Assembly (NCBI GenBank): GCA_007134115.1
Contig: SLLK01000142.1
Coordinates: 1 to 16,513, forward strand
Source of the DNA: Gammaproteobacteria bacterium
GTDB lineage: Bacteria > Pseudomonadota > Gammaproteobacteria > UBA5335 > SLRW01
Length of the DNA: 16,513 bases
Reading direction: 5' to 3'
Position 1 is the stretch's first letter. Every line of letters begins with the position of its first letter. The notes under the pieces were generated by a model that did no database searches, was not told where the DNA came from, and was given only the letters and a program-made list of their open reading frames with translations. Both the position numbers and the translations under genes were made by a program. Shown one piece after another: positions 6,588-12,758 of this stretch.

Positions 6588-8258
6588 ATGATCCAGCCCT
6601 CCCACATATGGCGTCTGTTGCAGATCAACCGGATCCTGCTGCGCCACGGTCTGGACGAGATTGTGCTGGCCACGCGCTGGTTCCGGCCGGTGCGCTGGGT
6701 CTGGTTCTTGCTCCCCTGGAACTGGGTGCCACGCACCCGGAGGCCGCGCGGCGAACGCATACGGCGTGCGCTGGAAGATCTGGGGCCGGTGTTCGTCAAG
6801 TTCGGTCAGACCCTGTCTACCCGCCGTGACCTGCTGCCGGCGGATATCGCCGCCGAGCTGGCACGCCTGCAGGATCGTGTGCCGCCGTTCCCCGGGGTCC
6901 AGGCCCGCGAGATTATCGCCGCCGCTTTCGAGGCCCCCCTGGAGCAGCATTTTGCCCGTTTCGATGATGCCGCGCTGGCTTCGGCATCCATCGCCCAGGT
7001 GCATACCGCGCAATTACACAGTGGCGAGGAAGTGGTGGTCAAGGTGCTGCGCCCCCGCGTGGAACAGACCATCCGCCGCGACGTCAGTCTGTTGTATCTG
7101 ATTGCCGACCTGACCCAGCGTTACTGGTCCGAAGGCCGGCGCCTGCGGCCGCGCGAGGTGGTCGCGGAGTACGAGCGCACCATTTTCGACGAACTGGATC
7201 TGATCCGGGAAGCGGCCAACGTGGTGCAGACCCGGCGCAACTTCGAGGGCAATCCGGTGCTCTACGTGCCGGATGTGCACTGGGAGCTGACGCGCCGCAA
7301 CGTGATGGTGATGGAGCGCATCGACGGGGTATCCGTGAGCGATCTGCAAACCCTGCGTGAGCGCAAGGTGGATCTCAAGCGGCTGGCGGAGCTGGGGGTG
7401 GAGATATTCTTTACCCAGGTCTTCCATCACAATTTCTTCCACGCCGACATGCACCCCGGCAATATCTTCGTGGATACCAGCAATCCCGCCCATCCGGCGT
7501 GGATGGCGGTGGATTTCGGTATTGTCGGTACCCTGAGTCCCTCCGATCAGCATTACCTGGCGCACAATCTGCTGGCGTTTTTCAATCGCGACTACCGCCG
7601 CGTGGCGGAGTTGCACGTGGAGTCGGGATGGGTGCCCGCCGACACTCGCGTGGATGATTTCGAGTCGGCCGTACGCACGGTGTGTGAACCCATCTTCAAC
7701 CGCCCGCTCAAGGAGATATCCTTCGGCCACCTGCTGCTGCGCCTGTTCCAGACTGCGCGGCGCTTCAACATGGAAGTGCAGCCGCAGCTGGTGCTGTTGC
7801 AAAAAACCCTGCTGCACGTGGAAGGCCTGGGCCGCGAACTGTATCCGGACCTGGACCTGTGGCAGACCGCCAAGCCCTATCTGGAGCGCTGGATGGGCGA
7901 ACAGGTGGGCGTGCGTTCCGTGCTGAAGCGTTTTCGCCGGCACCTGCCGGAGGTCATGCAGGTGCTGCCGGAACTGCCCCTGCGCCTGGACGGCGCAATG
8001 CGTCAACTGGAAACGCTGCAAAGCCAGCAACAACGAGTCGAACACCGCCTGGTCGAACTGCGCGAGCAGTCGCGCCGCAACAGCCGCAGGGGCCTGCTGG
8101 GTCTGGCCGGCGCCGCCCTGCTGCTGAGCAGCGCTCTGATCTTCGGCTTGCAGGCCCCGCCGGGCGCCGGCTTCATGGACGTCCCCCCGGCCGCCTGGCT
8201 GACAGCAGGCACCGGGCTGCTGGCGCTGGCCTTTGCGTGGTTCGGTACAGGGGACTAG
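6588..8258 (+). CDS. ubiB: UbiB, atypical kinase/ATPase of ubiquinone synthesis
   Basis: Membrane-anchored ADCK/UbiB-family protein with ATPase activity needed for ubiquinone synthesis. The 556-residue product (E. coli 546) carries the family KxGQ motif (Lys71-Gln74, VKFGQTLSTRRDLLP), the alanine-rich loop ASASIAQVHTAQL (131-143), Lys152 in VVVKVLRP, MERIDG, the catalytic loop HADMHPGN (285-292) and DFG (309-311). Two membrane segments close the protein: about 502-521 (GLLGLAGAALLLSSALIFGL) and 534-553. The ATG at 6588 has AGGAG nine bases upstream (6574-6578); an upstream in-frame start at 6507 would run inside ubiJ and is rejected. It is the last gene of the + strand run; repeats begin five bases after the stop. 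Confidence 0.96.
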   Translation: MIQPSHIWRLLQINRILLRHGLDEIVLATRWFRPVRWVWFLLPWNWVPRTRRPRGERIRRALEDLGPVFVKFGQTLSTRRDLLPADIAAELARLQDRVPPFPGVQAREIIAAAFEAPLEQHFARFDDAALASASIAQVHTAQLHSGEEVVVKVLRPRVEQTIRRDVSLLYLIADLTQRYWSEGRRLRPREVVAEYERTIFDELDLIREAANVVQTRRNFEGNPVLYVPDVHWELTRRNVMVMERIDGVSVSDLQTLRERKVDLKRLAELGVEIFFTQVFHHNFFHADMHPGNIFVDTSNPAHPAWMAVDFGIVGTLSPSDQHYLAHNLLAFFNRDYRRVAELHVESGWVPADTRVDDFESAVRTVCEPIFNRPLKEISFGHLLLRLFQTARRFNMEVQPQLVLLQKTLLHVEGLGRELYPDLDLWQTAKPYLERWMGEQVGVRSVLKRFRRHLPEVMQVLPELPLRLDGAMRQLETLQSQQQRVEHRLVELREQSRRNSRRGLLGLAGAALLLSSALIFGLQAPPGAGFMDVPPAAWLTAGTGLLALAFAWFGTGD

Positions 8259-8262
8259 CGCG

Positions 8263-8332
8263 GCCGCGAAATGGACGCGAAACATGCGCGAAATAGAAGA
8301 TAGTTAAAAAGCTAACCATGAAGCGCATGAAG
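8263..8332 (-). repeat. Dispersed-type intergenic repeat with CGCGAAA and CATGAAG units
   Basis: Read on the + strand, GCCGCGAAATGGACGCGA (8263-8280) is followed by a further CGCGAAAT (8287-8294), a T/A-rich core, and two CATGAAG units nine bases apart (8317-8323, 8326-8332). On the - strand this reads as CTTCATG doublets followed by repeated TTTCGCG units, a layout I recognise from noncoding repeats scattered in many gammaproteobacterial genomes. That recognition is from memory and not a search. It has no coding potential. Confidence 0.55.
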
Positions 8333-8409
8333 GCGGTGTTGGGGGCGGCTGAGGTCTCCGGGGCGGATGCCCGGTTTGCTGGCGGGGTAGCCTGAAGCAA
8401 AGACAGATC

Positions 8410-8440
8410 TGAATAGCCGCGAAATGGACGCGAGCTGAGG
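8410..8440 (+). repeat. Left arm of a ~30-bp inverted repeat
   Basis: Contains AGCCGCGAAATGGACGCGAG followed by CTGAG. It pairs with the inverted arm at 8651-8680, matching over about 25 of 30 positions with one single-base gap. The two arms bound a 271-bp segment. Confidence 0.6.
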
Positions 8441-8491
8441 TCTTTTGTCACATCGGCGCGTGCGCCAGGCCGATCGGTTCTGCAACAGCCC

Positions 8492-8510
8492 ATTCCGCGC
8501 AGGCGGGAAT
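8492..8510. repeat. Imperfect palindrome of the ATTCCC...GGGAAT type
   Basis: ATTCCGCGCAGGCGGGAAT is an inverted repeat missing one C in its left arm compared with a perfect ATTCCCGC/GCGGGAAT pair. It is followed by CCAG. The form resembles dispersed palindromic repeats of proteobacterial intergenic DNA (for example the dRS3 pattern of Neisseria). The relation is inferred from pattern only. Confidence 0.5.
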
Positions 8511-8536
8511 CCAGAAGCTGGCCGAAGCCCCCCTGG

Positions 8537-8556
8537 GTCCCCGCCTTCGCGGGGAC
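8537..8556. repeat. Perfect hairpin GTCCCCGC-CTTC-GCGGGGAC
   Basis: A perfect 8-bp GC-rich stem with a CTTC tetraloop, 26 bases after the preceding palindrome. No T-tract follows on either strand. It may act as a bidirectional RNA 3'-end stabiliser for the convergent ubiB and yajL transcripts, or simply be the second half of a composite dispersed repeat. Confidence 0.6.
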
Positions 8557-8650
8557 GGCGGCAGGGAACGCCGCTTCATCCTCCCCGCATCCTCATGTTC
8601 AGCTTTTGTCAGTCCGACGGCGACCAACCGCGGAACTGTTTATTGCGCGC

Positions 8651-8680
8651 CCATCTCGCGTCCATTTCACGGCTGGTTCA
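8651..8680 (-). repeat. Right arm of the inverted repeat, overlapping the yajL 3' end
   Basis: The reverse complement contains AGCCGTGAAATGGACGCGAG, one mismatch from the left arm over this core, plus a flanking TGAACC matching TGAAT on the other side. The yajL stop codon (8667-8669) and its last four or so codons lie inside this arm. Confidence 0.6.
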
Positions 8681-9236
8681 ATGACGGCCTTTGCAGCCTT
8701 TCCTCTACGGCTTCCCGCCAGGCCTTATCGGTGAGCAACTCGATCAACGCCAGCGCGAAGTCCATGGCGGTGCCCGGGCCGCGGGAAGTGATGACGGGAC
8801 CGTCCTGTACCACCGGATCTTCCACAATCTCCGCCGGTGCCAGATCGCCGAGGTCGTTGAGGAAACCGGGGAAGCTGGTCGCCCGGCGGCCGGTGAGCAG
8901 GCCGGCTTCGGCGAGCACCCTTGGGGCGGCGCACACGGCGGCATTGTAGCCACCTGCGGCGTGCTGCCGTTGCAGCCGCTGACGCAGCGGCTGGTGTTCC
9001 CACAGGCACTGTGCGCCGGGCATGCCGCCGGGCAGGACGATCATGTCGAAATCCTCGTCGATGACCTCTGCCAGGGTTGCGTCGGGCACGATCACTGTAC
9101 CCCGGCTGCAGGTCACCGGACCCTCCGCCAGACCAGCGACGGTGACGGTGATTTCCGCCCGTCGCAGCAAGTCGATGACGGTTATGGCTTCGAGCTCTTC
9201 ACTGCCGGGGGCAATGGGGACAAGGACGCGGGCCAT
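8667..9236 (-). CDS. yajL: DJ-1/PfpI family protein, YajL-like
   Basis: A 189-residue cytoplasmic DJ-1 superfamily protein, closest in pattern to E. coli YajL (196 residues), which is linked to protection against oxidative and carbonyl stress; its deglycase activity is disputed. The conserved acidic residue is Glu16 in APGSEELEAIT, CSRG follows at 43-46, VLPGG at 67-71, and the reactive cysteine of the nucleophile elbow is Cys102 in AAVCAAPRVLAEAG. TSRGPGTAMDFAL near the C-terminus is a family hallmark. The ATG has AGGAGG seven bases upstream (9244-9249); longer in-frame starts run inside yibQ. The first 55 bases overlap the end of yibQ in another frame. The C-terminus (SLNQP) comes from the adjoining repeat and is shorter than in YajL. 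Confidence 0.92.
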   Translation of the reverse strand: MARVLVPIAPGSEELEAITVIDLLRRAEITVTVAGLAEGPVTCSRGTVIVPDATLAEVIDEDFDMIVLPGGMPGAQCLWEHQPLRQRLQRQHAAGGYNAAVCAAPRVLAEAGLLTGRRATSFPGFLNDLGDLAPAEIVEDPVVQDGPVITSRGPGTAMDFALALIELLTDKAWREAVEERLQRPSLNQP

Positions 9237-10015
9237 GGGCCTTCCTCCTGTTGACGGACCAGCGCGGCTCGCACCGATACCAGCGTCACGCCGTGCTTGT
9301 CGGCGAGACGCGGCAGCTCGCGTTCGAGCAGCGCCAGAGTTTCGGGGTAGGGATGACCGATCGCGATGGCCAGGCCATCGCGACGCGCGTGGGCAAGCCA
9401 TGCCTGAAACTGGCGTTTGATGACTTCGCTGTCGGCCACCGGGTCCAGAAAGATGTGCCGCCGGGCGTGCGGGATGCCGGCTTCCGCTGCCATACGGCGA
9501 CCCACGCTGCGCGGCGTGGTGACGCTGTCCACAAAGAAGCCGTCGGGGAGATTGTGCTCAAGGCCCTCGATCACCCAGGCCATATGGCCCGGGTGACGCG
9601 TGAGCAGGCTGCCCATGTGCGTATTCATGCCGCTGACATGGGGGATGCCGGCCAGGTTCTCCCGCATCACTCGCAGCACTTCGCCGTGTGACATGTCCAG
9701 GGTGATGCCGCCGGGACCCAGATCGTTGGCCGCCGCCGCTTGCAATGGCTGGTGCAGCAGCACTTCCTTGCCGTGTTCATGGCATTGTCGGGCCAGCTGG
9801 TTGACGTGGGGTCGGGCGGGCAGAAAGGCGCAGGCCACCGGGCCCGGCAGGGCGGTGACCCGTTCTCCGGCGGCCAGGTCCTGGCCGAGGTCATCGATGA
9901 TCAGTACCACGCGAGGCGCCTTTTGCGCCGCTGCCGGTGCGGCCAGAAGCACCGCCAATCCCAGGCAGACAAGATGATGTACAAAACGACGCGCGTTGGC
10001 CGATGAATCAGGCAC
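9182..10015 (-). CDS. yibQ: Divergent polysaccharide deacetylase (YibQ family)
   Basis: Predicted exported protein of the YibQ / divergent polysaccharide deacetylase family. Its substrate is not established; a role at the envelope is inferred from the secretion signal and its envC neighbour. The 277 residues start with a GTG that has GAGGA eight bases upstream (10024-10028). A signal peptide is visible (hydrophobic LVCLGLAVLLAAPAAAQ, cleavage near residue 30). NodB-like landmarks: IIDDLGQD (39-46, Asp41/Asp42), LLHQPL (87-91 region), GMNTHMGS (Asn131, His133), FFVDSVTT (Asp163) and AIAIGHPYPET (His221). The family domain ends near residue 252 (GVTLVSVRAAL); a ~25-residue Pro/Ser-rich tail continues into the yajL start region. 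Confidence 0.92.
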   Translation of the reverse strand: MPDSSANARRFVHHLVCLGLAVLLAAPAAAQKAPRVVLIIDDLGQDLAAGERVTALPGPVACAFLPARPHVNQLARQCHEHGKEVLLHQPLQAAAANDLGPGGITLDMSHGEVLRVMRENLAGIPHVSGMNTHMGSLLTRHPGHMAWVIEGLEHNLPDGFFVDSVTTPRSVGRRMAAEAGIPHARRHIFLDPVADSEVIKRQFQAWLAHARRDGLAIAIGHPYPETLALLERELPRLADKHGVTLVSVRAALVRQQEEGPWPASLSPLPPAVKSSKP

Positions 10016-10124
10016 TATTCACATCCTCGCGCCACAGTGTGTGCGGGTGGGTTGTTTCGGCCTTCACACGGGCTTGCGGTCCCGGCGTGCCCCGGCTATT
10101 CGAGGCAGCGCAGGACGCTCGCGC

Positions 10125-11369
10125 TCAGTGATCGTCGCGCTGTGCATGGGCGGTGCCGAGGCTGCGCAGGTGATTGAGTGCCTTGAACAACACGTAATCC
10201 TCCTTCGCCAGGCTGTCCTCGCCGTCATCCTCACTGGCTTCGGCTTCCTCTTGTGCGGCGGCCACCTCGTCTGCATCCAGCGCCAGGTCGGGTTTGATGC
10301 CCTTGGTCTCGATGTTTCGGCCGGAGGGCGTGTAATAACGCGCCGTGGTCAGTTTGAGCGCATCACCGCCGGGCATCGGCATGATGGTCTGTACCGAGCC
10401 CTTCCCAAAGGAGTCAAAGCCCATCACGGTGCCGCGCTTGCTGTCCTGCAAGGCGCCGGCCACGATTTCGGAGGCTGAAGCGGAGCCGCCGTTGATCAAT
10501 ACCACGATGGGCGCGCCGCCGAGCAGCTCGCCGCTGGCGGCGGTGAAATCCTGGCGCGAACCCTCTGCCCGGCCCTGGGTATAGGTCACCATGCCGCCGT
10601 CCAGCAGCATGTCACTGATCTCCACTGCCGCGCTGAGGAGACCGCCCGGGTTGTTGCGCAGGTCCAGCACGAGGCCCTTGAGGTTGCCGCCGTTCTTGCC
10701 CTTGAGTTCTTCCAGGTGTTCGCGGAAGTTTTTCGACGCTTCGGCATTGAACTGGCTGACGCGCAGGTAACCGAAGTCATCATCCAGCATCCGGCTGCGC
10801 ACGCTGGTTACGCGAATGATGGCGCGTTCGATGTCGACCTCGAACGGCTGATCACGGCCTTCGCGCACTACTGTCAGGGTGATGGTGGTCCCCGGGTCGC
10901 CGCGCATGATCTTGACGGCTTCGTTCAGGTCCATGCCCTTGACCTGTTTTTCGTCCAGGCGAATGATCAGATCACCGGGCTCAAGGCCCGCGCGCTGGGC
11001 CGGCGTATCGTCAATGGGCGCGACCACCTTGACGAAGCCATCCTGCATTTGCACCTCGATGCCCAGACCGCCGAAGCGGCCGCTGGTGCTCACCTGCATC
11101 TCGCGGAACTGTTCGGCGTCGAGGTAGGAACTGTGCGGATCGAGCCCGGAGAGCATGCCGCGAATGGCATGCTCCATGAGTTCGCTATCATCGACTTCTT
11201 CCACGTAATCGCGTTTGACACGCTCAAGAATCTCGGTGAATTCCTGGATTTCCTTGAGCGGAATACCCTGCCCGCCATTGCGATCGGCGAGCACGGCGTG
11301 CGTCAGGCTAACGGATACGCCCAGCAGGATGCCCAGCAGCAAAGTAAGGATACCCCGGCGATTCAACAT
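10125..11369 (-). CDS. ctpA: Carboxyl-terminal processing protease CtpA (S41)
   Basis: Periplasmic serine protease of family S41A. The 414-residue product has an N-terminal signal or anchor (LTLLLGILLGVSVSLTHAVL, about 8-27), a PDZ domain at roughly 95-170 (GGLGIEVQ, AQRAGLEPGDLIIRLD), and the catalytic core with LVLDLRNNPGG (233-243), GGSASASEI with Ser298, and FGKGSVQ with Lys323 and Gln327. The Ser-Lys spacing of 25 equals that of characterised CtpA enzymes. The acidic tail (EEAEASEDDGED, about 374-385) is low complexity. The ATG has GGAG five bases upstream. In Pseudomonas a CtpA controls levels of peptidoglycan hydrolases; the placement between envC and yibQ fits such a role, by inference. 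Confidence 0.95.
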   Translation of the reverse strand: MLNRRGILTLLLGILLGVSVSLTHAVLADRNGGQGIPLKEIQEFTEILERVKRDYVEEVDDSELMEHAIRGMLSGLDPHSSYLDAEQFREMQVSTSGRFGGLGIEVQMQDGFVKVVAPIDDTPAQRAGLEPGDLIIRLDEKQVKGMDLNEAVKIMRGDPGTTITLTVVREGRDQPFEVDIERAIIRVTSVRSRMLDDDFGYLRVSQFNAEASKNFREHLEELKGKNGGNLKGLVLDLRNNPGGLLSAAVEISDMLLDGGMVTYTQGRAEGSRQDFTAASGELLGGAPIVVLINGGSASASEIVAGALQDSKRGTVMGFDSFGKGSVQTIMPMPGGDALKLTTARYYTPSGRNIETKGIKPDLALDADEVAAAQEEAEASEDDGEDSLAKEDYVLFKALNHLRSLGTAHAQRDDH

Positions 11370-11554
11370 ACCAACTCCAGATCCTGCAATGTGATTTGCG
11401 CAGGTGGCTGCGTCATTTACGACACGATCACGACTATGACCCGTATAGCCGGCGATAGTGCGGTGCCGCATTCCAGTGGGGCAGCTCACAGCGGCTTCCA
11501 GTACATCAACATACCATACCGCCATTGGCGACGATATCCTCCCCGGGCGGCGTT

Positions 11555-12718
11555 TCAGCGCGCACGCGCGCGGCTTGAATCCAGCCATGGCGCCGGGTCT
11601 ACCGGCTCACGTCCGGCCCGAATCTCGAAGTACAGCGCGGCGCTGCGTCGCCCGCCACTGTCGCCGACGCTTGCCAGCACCTCGCCTTGCTCCACCCAGT
11701 CGCCCACGTCGCGGTAAACCTCCCGGGTATGCCCGTACAGGGTGAGGTAATCACCGCCATGTTCGACAATGACCACCAGGCCGTAGTTCGGCAACCATTC
11801 GGCGAAAGCGATGCGTCCGCGCGATACCGCAATAATCTCGCTGCCTTCGGGTGCCTCGAAAAGCACACCCCTGGAGCGCAAACGCCCGCCGTGGCGCGGC
11901 GTGCCGTAGCCTTCGCTGATCGCTGCGTTGACCGGTGGCGGGAGGCGGCCACGCAGTTCGGCGAAGTCGGTGTGACGCTCCAGTTCATCGGGGACGTCGG
12001 CCAGTTCGCGCTGCAGTGATTGCACCAGGTTCTGCAGGCGTTGCTCGTCTTCCTGCAGGCGCGACAGCTGTTGATCGCCGCGGGCGATTTCCTGTTCGAG
12101 TTCGCCGAGCACCGAGCTGCGCTCGGTGCGACGTGCCTGCAGGGCGCTTACGGTACGGCGCTGTTCACTGTGCAAGGCGGCCAGTGCCTCGCGCCGCTCC
12201 AGCACGTTCTGTTCGAGTTCGACCAGTTCCTCGAGGCGTTGGCCCAGTGCCTGTATGCGTTCGCCGCGTGCCCGGTTGATGTAATCGTAGTAGGCCAGTA
12301 CGCGACCCACCGCAGCAGGGTCTTCCTGATTGAGCAGCATGCGCAGGCGTCCGCGCCGCCCCGTGATCCAGGCTTCTCGCAGGTGACGGGCCAGTGTCTC
12401 GCGGTCTTCACTGAGTTCATCGCGTCTTTGCGCCCGTTGCTCGCGCAGTGCCTCCAGGCGTGCTTCGCTGTCGCTGATATCATCTGCCAGTTCACGCAGT
12501 CGTCTGCTGTGCCGACTGATGACGGATTCCATCTCCTCGAGCTGGCGGGTGAGCTGGTCGCGATCCTGGCGATCATCCTGCAGCCTTGAGCGCAGTGTGC
12601 CGATGCGCTCCTGCAAGGTTTCCAGTTCGCTGCGGGCCTGTTCTGCGTCATTGCCCCCGGCGGCGCAAAGCGGTGCCAGGGCAACCAGCCACACGCCGCC
12701 GGCGATGACCAGACGCAT
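11555..12718 (-). CDS. envC: EnvC-type murein hydrolase activator
   Basis: Periplasmic activator of cell-division amidases (AmiA/AmiB in E. coli). The 387-residue product has a signal peptide (VIAGGVWLVALAPLCAA), a long charged coiled coil in two blocks (about 25-110 and 150-250), and a C-terminal LytM/M23 domain (about 275-385: ISEGYGTPRHGG, GLVVIVEHGGDYLTLYGHT, AALYFEIRAG). The first zinc histidine and aspartate of active M23 enzymes are replaced (RGVLFEAPEG) and the final HxH is ALYF, as in E. coli EnvC, so it should be non-catalytic. The start is uncertain: an ATG at 12736 gives six more residues and a more basic signal but has AGGAG directly abutting it, so 12718 is used. Confidence 0.93.
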   Translation of the reverse strand: MRLVIAGGVWLVALAPLCAAGGNDAEQARSELETLQERIGTLRSRLQDDRQDRDQLTRQLEEMESVISRHSRRLRELADDISDSEARLEALREQRAQRRDELSEDRETLARHLREAWITGRRGRLRMLLNQEDPAAVGRVLAYYDYINRARGERIQALGQRLEELVELEQNVLERREALAALHSEQRRTVSALQARRTERSSVLGELEQEIARGDQQLSRLQEDEQRLQNLVQSLQRELADVPDELERHTDFAELRGRLPPPVNAAISEGYGTPRHGGRLRSRGVLFEAPEGSEIIAVSRGRIAFAEWLPNYGLVVIVEHGGDYLTLYGHTREVYRDVGDWVEQGEVLASVGDSGGRRSAALYFEIRAGREPVDPAPWLDSSRARAR

Positions 12719-12758
12719 GTAAAGTCTCAGGCGCATCTCCTGCCGGCAGCCCCTGTCA

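Larger units (their letters stand above)
8259..8666. other. 408-bp gene-free region with clustered repeats
   Basis: Lies between the convergent ends of ubiB and yajL. It holds three near-identical copies of GCCGCGAAATGGACGCGA (two direct, one inverted), a CATGAAG doublet, a 10-bp direct repeat GCTGAGGTCT (8348-8357 and 8434-8443), a GGCG-CGTG-CGCC hairpin (8455-8466), and two longer hairpins described separately. I see no credible gene: the open frames across it have no ribosome site or recognisable domain. No hairpin is followed by a T-run on either strand, so no standard intrinsic terminator is evident for either convergent unit. Confidence 0.7.

Noticed and set aside
8173..8493. 106-codon - strand open frame across the ubiB end and repeats
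   Set aside because: It overlaps ubiB antisense and reads through repeat DNA with no domain or ribosome site.
8263..8673. Three copies of an 18-base repeat as a CRISPR remnant
   Set aside because: Copies are too few, unevenly spaced (about 150 and 240 bases), and one is inverted; no cas genes are present.
10716..11717. 333-codon open frame on the + strand opposite ctpA
   Set aside because: ctpA has full S41 and PDZ motifs on the other strand; the + strand frame shows none and is composition-driven.
11615..11900. Active M23 endopeptidase in the envC gene
   Set aside because: The zinc-binding His/Asp and final HxH are replaced, as in non-catalytic EnvC activators.
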